Shown in pieces: positions 35,002 through 43,632 of a stretch of 64,000 nt of DNA. Origin of the DNA: an uncultured Rickettsiales bacterium (GTDB lineage: Bacteria > Pseudomonadota > Alphaproteobacteria > Rickettsiales > UBA1997); contig CALXVQ010000009.1 of NCBI GenBank assembly GCA_944392135.1, forward strand, positions 1 through 64,000, read 5' to 3'. Under the pieces are notes generated by a model. It was not told where the DNA came from. It saw nothing but the letters and a program-made list of their open reading frames with translations, and did no database searches. Both the position numbers and the translations under genes were made by a program. Positions within the stretch are counted from its first letter, which is position 1, and each line of letters opens with the position of its first letter.

Positions 35002-36297
35002 ATGATAGAAAATAATAATATTTTTACATATGCAACAAGTGAATTATCACAAGATGCTTTTTTATTTTATTTATTGAATTTTGCAAATGATAATTCAAAT
35101 GAAGGAAAATTAGCAAGAAGTTTTTTAAAAAGCTTTGGTTGTGATAAAATTAATGAGAATAATTATAATGATTTTAAAATCTATTCTTATAAACAATATA
35201 AACATATTGATCTTTTAATGTTATTTTTAAAGGAAGACGATTTAGATAATTCTTTTATACTTTTGCTTGAAGATAAAATAAATTCTAATGAAAGTAAAGA
35301 AAATCAATTAAATTCATATCTTGAAGAAATAGATAAAATTAATAGAGAAGATATAAACGGAAATAGAATAGAAAGTGATGAAATTTATAAAAAATTAGAA
35401 GATAAAGCAACTTTAAAAAAGTTAATAGTGCCAATATATTTTAAAACTGGAAGTATGGGAGCTTCAGAAAAAAGAGATGCTAAAGAAAAAGCTAAATTAA
35501 TTGATTTTGAAACAATTTTAAATTTAATGAAAAATCAAGATATTAATGATATTATAATAAATCAATGGAAAGAAAAAATTATTAAAATGGAAGAATTAAA
35601 TAAAAAAATTAATAATGCTATAAAAGAAGATAAAACAATAGATAAAATATGGAAATTGTGTTGCAATGAAGGTTGTAGTTATTTAGATACCATGAATCAA
35701 TTTGGTAAAGAAATTTTAGGAAATTATATTTCCGGAAAATTTACTAAATATTATATTGATTCTGATTCTTATAATTACAATACATGGAAAGAAAATGCAA
35801 GGGGACATCCGGAAACTGTTTTATCAATAAAACCTGATTTATTATATAAAAAAATAAAAAATGTAAAATATGATAAAAAATTTGATAATGAAGTTGTAGT
35901 TATACACACTCAATTAAGAGTCATAAATTTTGATTTAGCTATTATATTTGAAGTTTTATTTTTAAGAGAAAAAGATAATTTAAATTATGAATATTTTGAC
36001 TATGCTAAACAAAATTTTTTAAATAATAATCAAGAGTTAAAAGAAAGATTTATTGAAGAAAAAAAGAAATTTTATGAAAAAATATATAAAGAAATCAATA
36101 AAATGATAGAATTAAATCCTAAATTTAAATATGTAAATCTTGATAAAATGAGTAATAAAACAAGACTTTTTGCTAAATTTAATTGGGAAAATGGAATTCA
36201 AGATTTAAAATTTTCTGAATTTAAAGAATTTATTCTTAAAGTTCAAAAAATACTTGAAAAAACTGCTATTGAATGTGGTTTTGATAAATTATGGTAA
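35002..36297 (+). CDS. PD-(D/E)XK nuclease-like protein
   Basis: 431 residues. The N-terminus FTYATSELSQDAFLFYLLNF is the typical opening of a PD-(D/E)XK superfamily group found in defence and mobile loci. The catalytic pattern is visible: Asp in KHIDLLMLF near residue 73 and Glu-x-Lys in LLLEDKI near residue 91, followed by QLNSYLEE. VPIYFKTG near residue 140 matches the group's next conserved strand. The C-terminal half is specific and unrecognised. An AAGGAAA Shine-Dalgarno-like tract precedes the ATG. With the upstream Xre gene it could be a compact anti-phage or restriction-like module; no methyltransferase is present. Confidence 0.78.
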   Translation: MIENNNIFTYATSELSQDAFLFYLLNFANDNSNEGKLARSFLKSFGCDKINENNYNDFKIYSYKQYKHIDLLMLFLKEDDLDNSFILLLEDKINSNESKENQLNSYLEEIDKINREDINGNRIESDEIYKKLEDKATLKKLIVPIYFKTGSMGASEKRDAKEKAKLIDFETILNLMKNQDINDIIINQWKEKIIKMEELNKKINNAIKEDKTIDKIWKLCCNEGCSYLDTMNQFGKEILGNYISGKFTKYYIDSDSYNYNTWKENARGHPETVLSIKPDLLYKKIKNVKYDKKFDNEVVVIHTQLRVINFDLAIIFEVLFLREKDNLNYEYFDYAKQNFLNNNQELKERFIEEKKKFYEKIYKEINKMIELNPKFKYVNLDKMSNKTRLFAKFNWENGIQDLKFSEFKEFILKVQKILEKTAIECGFDKLW

Positions 36298-36304
36298 TTT
36301 TTGT

Positions 36305-36330
36305 GGTGTTAAGTATTCTTACTTAACACC
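36305..36330. terminator. Terminator hairpin after the nuclease-like gene
   Basis: Perfect 11-bp stem GGTGTTAAGTA / TACTTAACACC with a 4-nt loop, 8 bases after the stop codon. The T-run after it is weak on the plus strand. Confidence 0.7.
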
Positions 36331-36429
36331 AAAATTTATTAAATCTTATTTAATCTAATTTATTATTGAAATACATTAAAATTTCTTTTATCTTTATATT
36401 TTTACATTGATTATTAACCTCTATAACGG

Positions 36430-36700
36430 TAAGAATGTAAGTTGTGGTTATAGATTGCTTCACTTTGTTCGTAATAACAAGGGAACGAATGGTAATGAAT
36501 TCTTTTTCTTTTCTGTTTTTGTGTTTGTTATTGGTTATTCCAATGACAAGGTAGCAAAAGATAATGATTTGTTTTATTTTTCTGTGAATAAATAGAAAAT
36601 TAATAGTTTATAGATTGCTTCATCGTTTCACTCCTTGCAATGACAGCGCCCTATTATCGTCATTGCGAGAACCGAAGGTTCGTGGCAATCTCGGGATGGC
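36430..36700. repeat. Repeat cluster, locus 4
   Basis: Degenerate copies of the palindromic family: ATAGATTGCTTCACTTTGTTCG near 36450, ATTGCTTCATCGTTTCACTCC near 36613, and CGTCATTGCGAGAACCGAAGG near 36657. The TAATGAATTCTTTTTC linker phrase also recurs. From 36700 to the thrS leader only AT-rich sequence is seen. Confidence 0.75.
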
Positions 36701-36981
36701 AACCACCATACTCGTCACATTACTACACCAAGCACCGCTATTATTTGCTTTCACTACCATACTCACTGCATAACACTATATATAACTAATCATCATCATT
36801 AAAAATTAATTTCATAATATTCATCACCTAATTATACATTTACAAACAAAACATCATATTAAAATATCTATTTAATAATAAAATATTGATTTTTAAATTA
36901 TGTATGATATTATACTTTATTGGAAATAAAATTATTTTTTATGTTTAGAAGACTACAAACAAATACTTTTATAACTATAAT

Positions 36982-37001
36982 GGGTCTTTAAATAGCGACC
37001 C
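36982..37001 (+). promoter_or_regulatory. GC-rich hairpin in the thrS leader
   Basis: GGGTC / GACCC with a 10-nt loop, followed by CGACCCCACCGC, an abrupt GC-rich patch in a 25% GC background, 50 bases before the thrS start. Its GCGACCC is the exact complement of GGGTCGC at 594-600 in the RNase J leader. It may be an autoregulatory operator or attenuator; no T-box was recognised. Confidence 0.35.
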
Positions 37002-37053
37002 GACCCCACCGCATGTGTATGTATTAACTTATAAAACAACTATAAAAAATAAA

Positions 37054-38979
37054 ATGATTAAGATAAATGTAAATAATAATATTAAAGAATATGATGATTC
37101 TATTAATGGTTTTCAATTGATAAAATTATTAAATGACGAGAGTGTAAAAAATTCAGTTGCAATGAAAATTAATGGTAAATTAAGCAATTTAGCTGATAAA
37201 ATTGAAGATAATTGTGATATTGAATTTATTGACAAAAATTCACAAGAAGGTTTAGAAATTATTAGACACTCCACAGCTCATTTAATGTCTGTTGCAATCA
37301 AGGCTTTATATCCTGATGTAAAATTAGCTATTGGCCCTGCTATTGAAAATGGTTTTTATTATGATTTTGACAAAGATACTCCATTTTCAGAAGGTGAGTT
37401 TGAGAAAATTGAAAACAAAATGAAAGAATTGGTTAAGGAAGATGCTAAATTTTCCTATGAAGAAATGTCAAAAGAAGATGCTATTAAATATTTTAAAAAT
37501 ATTGGTGAAGATTATAAAGTTGAATTGATTAATGAAATTCCTGATGGTGAAAAAATTACAGTTTATCAATTAGGTAATGTAAAAGATTTATGCAGAGGCC
37601 CACATGTTCCTTCTACAAGATATTTAAAACATTTCAAACTAACAAAAGTTGCTGGTGCTTATTGGAAAGGTGATAGCAATAATAAAATGCTACAAAGAAT
37701 TTATGGAACAGCTTGGGCTAATAAAGAAGATTTAGAAAAATATTTTACTTTATTACAAGAAGCAGAAAAAAGAGATCATAAAAAAATTATGAAAGCTATG
37801 GACTTAGCACATTTTGAACCAGAATATGCCCCTGGTGCTCCTTTTTATCATCCAAAAGGACTATTTATATTTAATTCTCTTATTTCTCATATGAGAAAAA
37901 AACAAGAAGATGCTGGTTATATTGAGGTTTCAACTCCTAGAATTATGAATAGATGTTTATGGGAAACATCAGGACATTGGGAAAAATATGGAGAACATAA
38001 CTACTCTGGAAAAATGGAAGACGACACACAATTTTGTGTAAAACCTATGAATTGTCCGGGTGGTATTTTGATTTATAATCATGGCATGAAATCATATAAA
38101 GATTTGCCTATTAAAATGGCAGAATTCGGTAGAGTAAATAGATATGAAGCTAGTGGGGCTTTAAATGGCTTTTTGAGAGTTAGAGAATTTACACAAGATG
38201 ATGCTCATATTTTCTGTACTCCAGAACAAGTTGAACAACAAATTATTGAAACAACAAAATTCTGTCTAAGTATTTATAAAGACTTTGGTTTTAAAGATGT
38301 TGTTATTAAATTATCCACAAGACCTGAAAAAAGAATTGGCGATGAAAAAATATGGGACATTTCAGAAAAAGCATTAGGTGATGCCTTGCATAAATTAAAT
38401 CTTGATTTTATTATATTCCCAGGTGAAGGTGCTTTCTATGGCCCTAAATTAGAGTTTGTTTTAAAAGATGCATTAGGAAGAGATTGGCAAGTTGGAACAA
38501 TTCAATTAGATATGAATTTACCAAAAAGATTTAATATGTCATACATAGGGCAAGATGGCGAAAAACACGAACCCGTTATGATTCACAGGGCTTTATTAGG
38601 TTCTATTGAAAGATTTATGGGTATTTTAATTGAAGATACAGAAGGAAAATTCCCATTATGGTTAAATCCATTACAAGGTATTATTTTAAATATTAATGAA
38701 AATGTACTTGATTATTGTGAAGATTTATACAAAAAATTTAAAGAAAACAATTTTAGAATTAATTTAGATTCTTCAAATGAAACTTTAAATTATAAAATTA
38801 GACAACATTCACTTGAAAAAGTGCCTTTCTTAATTATAGTTGGTGATAAAGAAAAAGAAAATAATACAATTACTTTAAGAACATTGGGAAGTGAAAAACA
38901 AATTTCAATGAAACTTGATGATTTTGTTGACAAATTAAATGAAAAGATTAAAAATAAAAGTAATGGTTTCGATTTATAA
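37054..38979 (+). CDS. thrS: Threonyl-tRNA synthetase
   Basis: 641 residues in class II ThrRS order. The TGS domain (residues 1-60) is followed by the editing domain with HSTAHLMSVA (HxxxH) and CRGPHVPST. The catalytic core has the zinc-binding Cys in KPMNCPGGILIYNH, motif 2 in RVNRYEASGALNGFLRVREFTQDDAH, and motif 3 in HRALLGSIERFMG. A C-terminal anticodon-binding domain completes it. The frame is open 39 bases further upstream to a GTG at 37015, but the ATG at 37054 gives the normal N-terminus (MIKINVNNN). A 4-codon mini-ORF (ATG TGT ATG TAT TAA) overlaps the leader. A strong terminator follows. Confidence 0.96.
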   Translation: MIKINVNNNIKEYDDSINGFQLIKLLNDESVKNSVAMKINGKLSNLADKIEDNCDIEFIDKNSQEGLEIIRHSTAHLMSVAIKALYPDVKLAIGPAIENGFYYDFDKDTPFSEGEFEKIENKMKELVKEDAKFSYEEMSKEDAIKYFKNIGEDYKVELINEIPDGEKITVYQLGNVKDLCRGPHVPSTRYLKHFKLTKVAGAYWKGDSNNKMLQRIYGTAWANKEDLEKYFTLLQEAEKRDHKKIMKAMDLAHFEPEYAPGAPFYHPKGLFIFNSLISHMRKKQEDAGYIEVSTPRIMNRCLWETSGHWEKYGEHNYSGKMEDDTQFCVKPMNCPGGILIYNHGMKSYKDLPIKMAEFGRVNRYEASGALNGFLRVREFTQDDAHIFCTPEQVEQQIIETTKFCLSIYKDFGFKDVVIKLSTRPEKRIGDEKIWDISEKALGDALHKLNLDFIIFPGEGAFYGPKLEFVLKDALGRDWQVGTIQLDMNLPKRFNMSYIGQDGEKHEPVMIHRALLGSIERFMGILIEDTEGKFPLWLNPLQGIILNINENVLDYCEDLYKKFKENNFRINLDSSNETLNYKIRQHSLEKVPFLIIVGDKEKENNTITLRTLGSEKQISMKLDDFVDKLNEKIKNKSNGFDL

Positions 38980-39000
38980 AATTTAAAATAATAAAAAATT

Positions 39001-39029
39001 AAGTGTTGGCTGAATTCCAACACTTTTTT
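39001..39029 (+). terminator. Rho-independent terminator after thrS
   Basis: AAGTGTTGG / CCAACACTT stem (9 bp) with a 7-nt loop and a T6 run, 22 bases after the stop. It also lies just beyond the end of the convergent pseudopilin gene. Confidence 0.9.
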
Positions 39030-39050
39030 ATTATATAAATATATACTTTA

Positions 39051-39743
39051 TTAATTTTCCCAAACTATATAAGAATATCTAATACACGAATCTTTGTTTG
39101 CCATTGCTAAATCATAATCATAGCCCCAACCACCATTACCACATGATGCTCTAAAATTTCCACTATCATATAAATTATCATCATATTTTCTATCAACTTG
39201 ATAAGCAAATTTTGAACCTTTTGTACCTAAGCCATTATACGAAGTTTGACACTGTAAAAAAATCATATTACTTTTTATACCATATAAATAATGGCTAGGT
39301 AAGTTATTAGTAGTTGGCATACTTGAAAAATAACAAAAAGTTCGTGGAAGACCATTAACATTTGACAATATACTATTTCCCCCTTCCCTTCCACTAAATT
39401 CTTGATTAATTATTTGTTCTTGATATAACTCTATAAATGGAGCCATTGTTTCATTAGGTACATAATGTTTATTTGCTTCATCAGTATCATATGGAAATTT
39501 AAAATATTCTTTTTTAATTATTTCACCAGAACTATAACCAATTTTTCCATCTAAATTAAAATCACCAGGCGATCTATCATGTAATGTATAAAAAGTATAC
39601 AATGCCTGCTTATATTGACTTAAACTATTATAAAAAGCATTAACTTTTGCACTCTCAATCAAACTAGCACCACCTGTAATACCAGCAACAAGTAAACCAA
39701 TTATAATTAATACAATTGACAATTCAATTAAAGAAAAGGCCAA
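39051..39743 (-). CDS. Type IV pilin-like/pseudopilin protein, start disrupted or non-standard
   Basis: About 231 residues with the class III signal AFSLIELSIVLIIIGLLVAG, a prepilin N-methylation motif with cleavage before Phe and Glu at position +5. A periplasmic domain with LHDRSPGDFNLDG follows, a pattern seen in alphaproteobacterial pseudopilins. The annotated start is a TTG directly before the cleavage site, which leaves no basic leader. In-frame upstream codons encode KKYLKTNILA, a good leader, but there is no ATG in frame before a stop. An out-of-frame ATG at 39776 would join if the A6 tract at 39762-39767 had one more A. An ATT start at 39770 is the other option. Confidence 0.75.
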   Translation of the reverse strand: MAFSLIELSIVLIIIGLLVAGITGGASLIESAKVNAFYNSLSQYKQALYTFYTLHDRSPGDFNLDGKIGYSSGEIIKKEYFKFPYDTDEANKHYVPNETMAPFIELYQEQIINQEFSGREGGNSILSNVNGLPRTFCYFSSMPTTNNLPSHYLYGIKSNMIFLQCQTSYNGLGTKGSKFAYQVDRKYDDNLYDSGNFRASCGNGGWGYDYDLAMANKDSCIRYSYIVWEN

Positions 39744-39942
39744 AATATTAGTCTTTAAATATTTTTTAATATCATATGCTTTTTTATATAGTTATTTAAA
39801 AAAATTTATTACTACTAGTATATTTTTTGTATAAAAACAATATAAAAATTAAAAAATATTTTTTCAAGAATAAAATATTTATTTTATACTCCCATTAAGA
39901 TATATTTAAAATAAGATATACCATATATTAACATAATATAAA

Positions 39943-40341
39943 ATGGAAAATAAAATAATACAAAAATTTCAAAAAAAATTGGAAGAAAATTCTATGGAAT
40001 ACAAAAGTTTTCCAATAAAAGCAAAAGATTTAGAAAAATATAATTCATTATATCCAAAAGCTGCAAAAATAATTTTACAAGACTTTGAAAGAATGTCTAT
40101 AAATAAAGTTGAATATCAAAAGAAATCATTAGATGCAAAAATAAAAATGGATAAATTAGCTCAATGGCAAGGCTTTATTGTGTGTTTGGTTATGATTTTT
40201 AGCGCTGTTTTTTGTAGTTATTTTAATCAACCTCTTGTAGCCAGTACATTTATTGGAGTCTCTGCGATAGGTTTAGTAAAAGCTATTTTACCAATAAAAA
40301 ACGAAGAAAAAAATAAGAATATTTTATTAAAAAATAAATAG
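39943..40341 (+). CDS. DUF2335-like membrane protein
   Basis: 132 residues. The polar N-terminal part has LEKYNSLYPKAAKIILQDFERM, like the PGxAxRILxMxExE pattern of DUF2335. Two hydrophobic helices (about 75-95 and 98-115) preceded by KLAQWQGFIV match the QWLGFLLAL region of that family. Such short membrane proteins are common in accessory regions of proteobacteria; function unknown. It is monocistronic. Confidence 0.68.
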   Translation: MENKIIQKFQKKLEENSMEYKSFPIKAKDLEKYNSLYPKAAKIILQDFERMSINKVEYQKKSLDAKIKMDKLAQWQGFIVCLVMIFSAVFCSYFNQPLVASTFIGVSAIGLVKAILPIKNEEKNKNILLKNK

Positions 40342-40379
40342 TTTACTTATTATTTTTATATTTTATTATTAAAAAAATG

Positions 40380-40407
40380 TTGACAGAATAATATTAAATT
40401 ATAAAAT
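40380..40407 (+). promoter_or_regulatory. Putative sigma-70 promoter of the exporter operon
   Basis: TTGACA at 40380-40385 and TAAAAT at 40402-40407 with 16-bp spacing, about 27 bases upstream of the start codon. Confidence 0.55.
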
Positions 40408-40433
40408 CCTGTACTATTAATATTTTTATTGAT

Positions 40434-42242
40434 ATGAGTAATAAAATTAATTATAATAATAATTTATATATTTTACAAAGAATTATAAAAGAGGCCATAA
40501 TACCAAATATTATACCTTTTAGTATTGCAATTATTTTGATGATTATTGGTTCTGCATCTGTTGCTTATAGGGCTTATTTAATAAAACCAGCTATTGATGA
40601 TGTTTTTACTGACAAAAATACAACAGCTTTAATACTCATACCATTACAATTAATTGGGGTTGCTATCCTTATTGGTTTTACTACATTTTTAGATAACTAT
40701 TTAATGAGTAAAACAACAACAAATATTAATTGGTCATATCAAAGAAAATTGTTTAAAAAATTTTTATATGCTGATATGGACTACTTTCAAAATAAATCTT
40801 CTCATAAAATTTTAGATCAACTTGGTGATATTACTGGTTTAATGACAGCTATGACATTAGTATTAAATAATTTAATAAAGCAATTTTTTACAATAATTGG
40901 TTTAGTTGGTTTAATGTTTTATCAAAGCATTACTTTATCATTATTAGCATTTATCGCTTTTCCAATTATTATATACCCAATTTATTATATAGGACGAAAA
41001 TTAAGGAGTTTAGCTTCAAAAGGAAGAGAATTATCAGCTAACACCAGTGCTTCAATGGGTGAAACCATGAACTTAATTAAGTTAGTAAAATCTAGTGGTG
41101 CAGAAGAATATGAAATGGCAAAATTTGATAATATAATTCAAAAGAATTATAAATTAGCTATGAAAACAGTTAGAAAATCTTTAATTACTTCACCTATGAT
41201 GGAAATGGCTGGTAGTATTGGTTTTGCTGGTGTTATATGGTATGGTGGCATGGCTGTTATTAATGGAACAATGACTACTGGTGCTTTCTTTACATTTATA
41301 ACTGCTTTACTTAGTGTTTACAAACCTGCAAAATCATTTGCTGGTTTAAATGTACAAATGCAAACAGCATTAGTTTCTGCTAGAAGATTATTCATAGTAT
41401 TAGATAAAGAAAATAAAATTAAAGATAAAGAAAATGCTATTGAACTTAATAATGCAAGGGGTGATTTAAAATTTATAGATGTGCATTTTTCATACCCATT
41501 TCACGATAAAAATGAAGAATTAGTTTCACTTGATGAAAATACAAAACTTTCCGAGAAACCGGCATTAAATGGAATAAATTTAGATATACACCATGGTACA
41601 AGTGTTGCATTAGTAGGTCATTCTGGAAGTGGAAAATCAACAATATTTAATTTAATTTTAAGATTTTACGATCCAACAAAAGGTGAAATTTTATTAGATA
41701 ATCATAATATTAAAGATATAACAATAAAATCTTTGAGAAAACATATTTCAATAGTTAGCCAAGAAGTACTTATATTTAATGCATCAGTTAAAGATAATAT
41801 AAGATATGGACATAAAGATATAACAGACGAACAAATAATTGAAGCTTGTAAAAAAGCTAATGCTGATGAATTTATTAATGAATTAGAAGATGGTTATGAT
41901 ACAATTTTAGGACCTAATGGGTGTCTTTTATCTGGTGGACAAAAGCAAAGAATTGCTATTGCAAGAGCAATTATTCAAGACTCCCCTATTCTATTATTAG
42001 ACGAAGCAACATCAGCATTGGATCCTATTTCAGAGAAGTTAATTCAAAAAGCACTAGCTGAATTAATGAAGGATAGAACAACAATAATTATTGCGCATAG
42101 ACTAACAACAGTACAAAATTGTGATAAAATATTTGTATTACAAGAAGGTCAATTAATGGAAGCTGGTAATCATGAAGAGTTATTAGCTAAAAATGGTTTA
42201 TATGCTAATTTATATAAAAAACAATTTGAAAAGGCTATATAA
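40434..42242 (+). CDS. msbA: MsbA-type lipid A/multidrug ABC exporter
   Basis: 602-residue half-transporter. The N-terminal six-helix ABC membrane domain spans about residues 1-320. The ATPase domain has Walker A VGHSGSGKST near residue 397, the Q-loop VSQEVLIF, the signature LSGGQKQR near 500, Walker B ILLLDEATSALD near 520 and the switch His in IIAHRL. Homodimeric exporters of this form flip lipid A-core or lipids across the inner membrane. The downstream gene, coupled by one base, encodes an acyltransferase-like protein of the DUF374 type, often found beside msbA and waaA, which supports a lipid role. Drug export cannot be excluded. Confidence 0.88.
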   Translation: MSNKINYNNNLYILQRIIKEAIIPNIIPFSIAIILMIIGSASVAYRAYLIKPAIDDVFTDKNTTALILIPLQLIGVAILIGFTTFLDNYLMSKTTTNINWSYQRKLFKKFLYADMDYFQNKSSHKILDQLGDITGLMTAMTLVLNNLIKQFFTIIGLVGLMFYQSITLSLLAFIAFPIIIYPIYYIGRKLRSLASKGRELSANTSASMGETMNLIKLVKSSGAEEYEMAKFDNIIQKNYKLAMKTVRKSLITSPMMEMAGSIGFAGVIWYGGMAVINGTMTTGAFFTFITALLSVYKPAKSFAGLNVQMQTALVSARRLFIVLDKENKIKDKENAIELNNARGDLKFIDVHFSYPFHDKNEELVSLDENTKLSEKPALNGINLDIHHGTSVALVGHSGSGKSTIFNLILRFYDPTKGEILLDNHNIKDITIKSLRKHISIVSQEVLIFNASVKDNIRYGHKDITDEQIIEACKKANADEFINELEDGYDTILGPNGCLLSGGQKQRIAIARAIIQDSPILLLDEATSALDPISEKLIQKALAELMKDRTTIIIAHRLTTVQNCDKIFVLQEGQLMEAGNHEELLAKNGLYANLYKKQFEKAI

Positions 42243-42970
42243 TGAAACAAAAATTAAAAGATTTTATTAAACATCTTGGCAATAGTGAATTTGTAAGAAC
42301 AATATTGGCTTATATTTGTCATATTTATATATATTTTGTATACAAAACATCAACCATCATAATAAAAGGTGATTATCAAAACATTTTAGATTATGTAAAA
42401 TCTGGCAAAGGTGTAGTTTTAATGACCTGGCATGGTAGAATTTTAATATCACCATTAGAATTAAATAGATTATTTAAAAATGAACTCAAAAAGGGTAAAA
42501 AACTAACAGTCTTAGCATCTTTGCATAGAGATGGTAAAATTGCTTCAAAAACAATGTCAACATTTAATGTTGAAGTTATAGAAGGATCTACTATCAATAA
42601 AAAGAAAGATAAAACAAAAAGTAATAATAGTATCACATCAATTAGACACATTATGAAGTCCTTATTAAAAGGAGATATTTGTGTATTGGCTGCCGATGCC
42701 CCAAGGGGTCCTAAATATAAAATGAATACAAAAGTTTCTGAAATAGTAAAAAAAACAAAAACAGCAATAACTTATGCATCTATATCATATAAATATAAAA
42801 AGCAATTTAATACTTGGGATGCCTTTCAAATGCCATATCCATTTAATACAATTATAATAGATTATGGCAAATTAATAGTTCCACAAGATAACGATGATTG
42901 TGAAGAAATAAATAAAAAACTAGAAAAAGAATTAAATAAAACTACAAAAACAAACGATAAAAATATTTAA
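42242..42970 (+). CDS. DUF374/LPLAT-like acyltransferase
   Basis: 242 residues resembling the DUF374 subgroup of lysophospholipid acyltransferases. An N-terminal hydrophobic stretch anchors it in the inner membrane. LMTWHGRILI near residue 62 holds the WHxR block, ASLHRDGKIASKTM near residue 92 follows, and LAADAPRGPKYKM near residue 150 is the conserved DGPRGP-like motif. Its ATG overlaps the exporter stop by one base (TAATG). The family probably acylates lipid A or a related glycolipid. The C-terminal end overlaps the convergent o-spanin-like gene by 4 bp. Confidence 0.82.
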   Translation: MKQKLKDFIKHLGNSEFVRTILAYICHIYIYFVYKTSTIIIKGDYQNILDYVKSGKGVVLMTWHGRILISPLELNRLFKNELKKGKKLTVLASLHRDGKIASKTMSTFNVEVIEGSTINKKKDKTKSNNSITSIRHIMKSLLKGDICVLAADAPRGPKYKMNTKVSEIVKKTKTAITYASISYKYKKQFNTWDAFQMPYPFNTIIIDYGKLIVPQDNDDCEEINKKLEKELNKTTKTNDKNI

Positions 42971-43200
42971 TACGAATTAATATTTTTTATCTTATCTCTT
43001 AAATTGCCGTAATCAATAATATATTTATTAACTATTGGTTTATTGATTTCTTTTAAAGTTTTTTCCAATTCTTTTTGTTCTTCAATAGTATAATGTACTA
43101 TATCAGGACAAGAATTAGAAATTACCCTTTGACAACTTATCATATAAGTCATCATTGCTATTAATAGTATTTTTTTTAAATATATTTTTAAGTTCTTCAT
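42967..43200 (-). CDS. Rz1-like outer-membrane spanin lipoprotein
   Basis: 77 residues with a basic start, hydrophobic helix and lipobox-like MISC (Cys near residue 23). The mature part NSCPDIVHYTIEEQKELEKTL ... IDYGNLRDKI matches a phage o-spanin pattern (CPxxxEYxxExQxxxAxE...xDYxxLRDQ). It overlaps the preceding Rz-like gene by 86 bases in another frame, the classical nested Rz/Rz1 arrangement. In phages the two proteins fuse the inner and outer membranes at lysis. Confidence 0.7.
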   Translation of the reverse strand: MKNLKIYLKKILLIAMMTYMISCQRVISNSCPDIVHYTIEEQKELEKTLKEINKPIVNKYIIDYGNLRDKIKNINSY

Positions 43201-43309
43201 TATCTTTTAATATTTTATTTTCTTTTTTATTCTTACCATATTTGTAAGAAAAATAAGATAATAGACTTGTAAATAACAAGCCTATTAAAATTATTATATT
43301 ATTTAGCAT
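43115..43309 (-). CDS. Rz-like inner-membrane spanin
   Basis: 64 residues: one N-terminal membrane helix (IIILIGLLFTSLLSYFSY), then a short basic and coiled-coil periplasmic segment (GKNKKENKILKDNEELKNIF). It ends NSNDDLYDKLSKG, matching the (S)DDxLxxRLxxW tail of small phage i-spanins. The gene overlaps the holin-like gene by 11 bases and the o-spanin-like gene by 86, an arrangement hard to explain other than as a lysis cassette. Confidence 0.68.
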   Translation of the reverse strand: MLNNIIILIGLLFTSLLSYFSYKYGKNKKENKILKDNEELKNIFKKNTINSNDDLYDKLSKGNF

Positions 43310-43505
43310 TATCTATTTTCTTTTGATCTAAACTAGTATTAACAATAGACAATTTAGCTAAAAAATTAACAATAGTATTTAATACATTATCATCTTTTGT
43401 AGTTGGTGTAAGCTTTACAATAATACTTGCTATTGATACAACACCACCAATAATAGCTAATAATTCATCCCAATGATTTTGAATAAAAGAAATTATTTCA
43501 GTCAT
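43299..43505 (-). CDS. Holin-like small membrane protein
   Basis: 68 residues: a short polar N-terminus, one hydrophobic helix (LLAIIGGVVSIASIIVKL), then LTPTTKDDNVLNTIVNFLAKLS, a phrase seen in small phage proteins placed at the head of lysis cassettes. The position directly upstream of the Rz/Rz1-like pair supports a holin-like role. No endolysin gene is nearby, so lysis capability is unproven. Confidence 0.62.
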   Translation of the reverse strand: MTEIISFIQNHWDELLAIIGGVVSIASIIVKLTPTTKDDNVLNTIVNFLAKLSIVNTSLDQKKIDNAK

Positions 43506-43632
43506 TTTTTACAAAATTGTTAATAATATATTATTTTAATACATCAAAATAGTTGTGGGAGTATAGAAAATATTTATTGATATTTATTTATATTGTTATA
43601 TAATCAAGCTGATTTATTTTTTATAAAAGACT

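Noticed and set aside
36407-36595. 62-codon open frame
   Set aside because: Lies in degenerate repeat copies; no ribosome site or domain.
36961-37053. T-box or tRNA-like operator before thrS
   Set aside because: There is no T-box consensus or specifier loop, and the short hairpin does not resemble a tRNA-Thr anticodon arm.
42967-43505. Complete prophage
   Set aside because: Only the three lysis-like genes are present. Flanking genes are ordinary chromosomal functions, and no integrase, att repeats or structural genes are seen.
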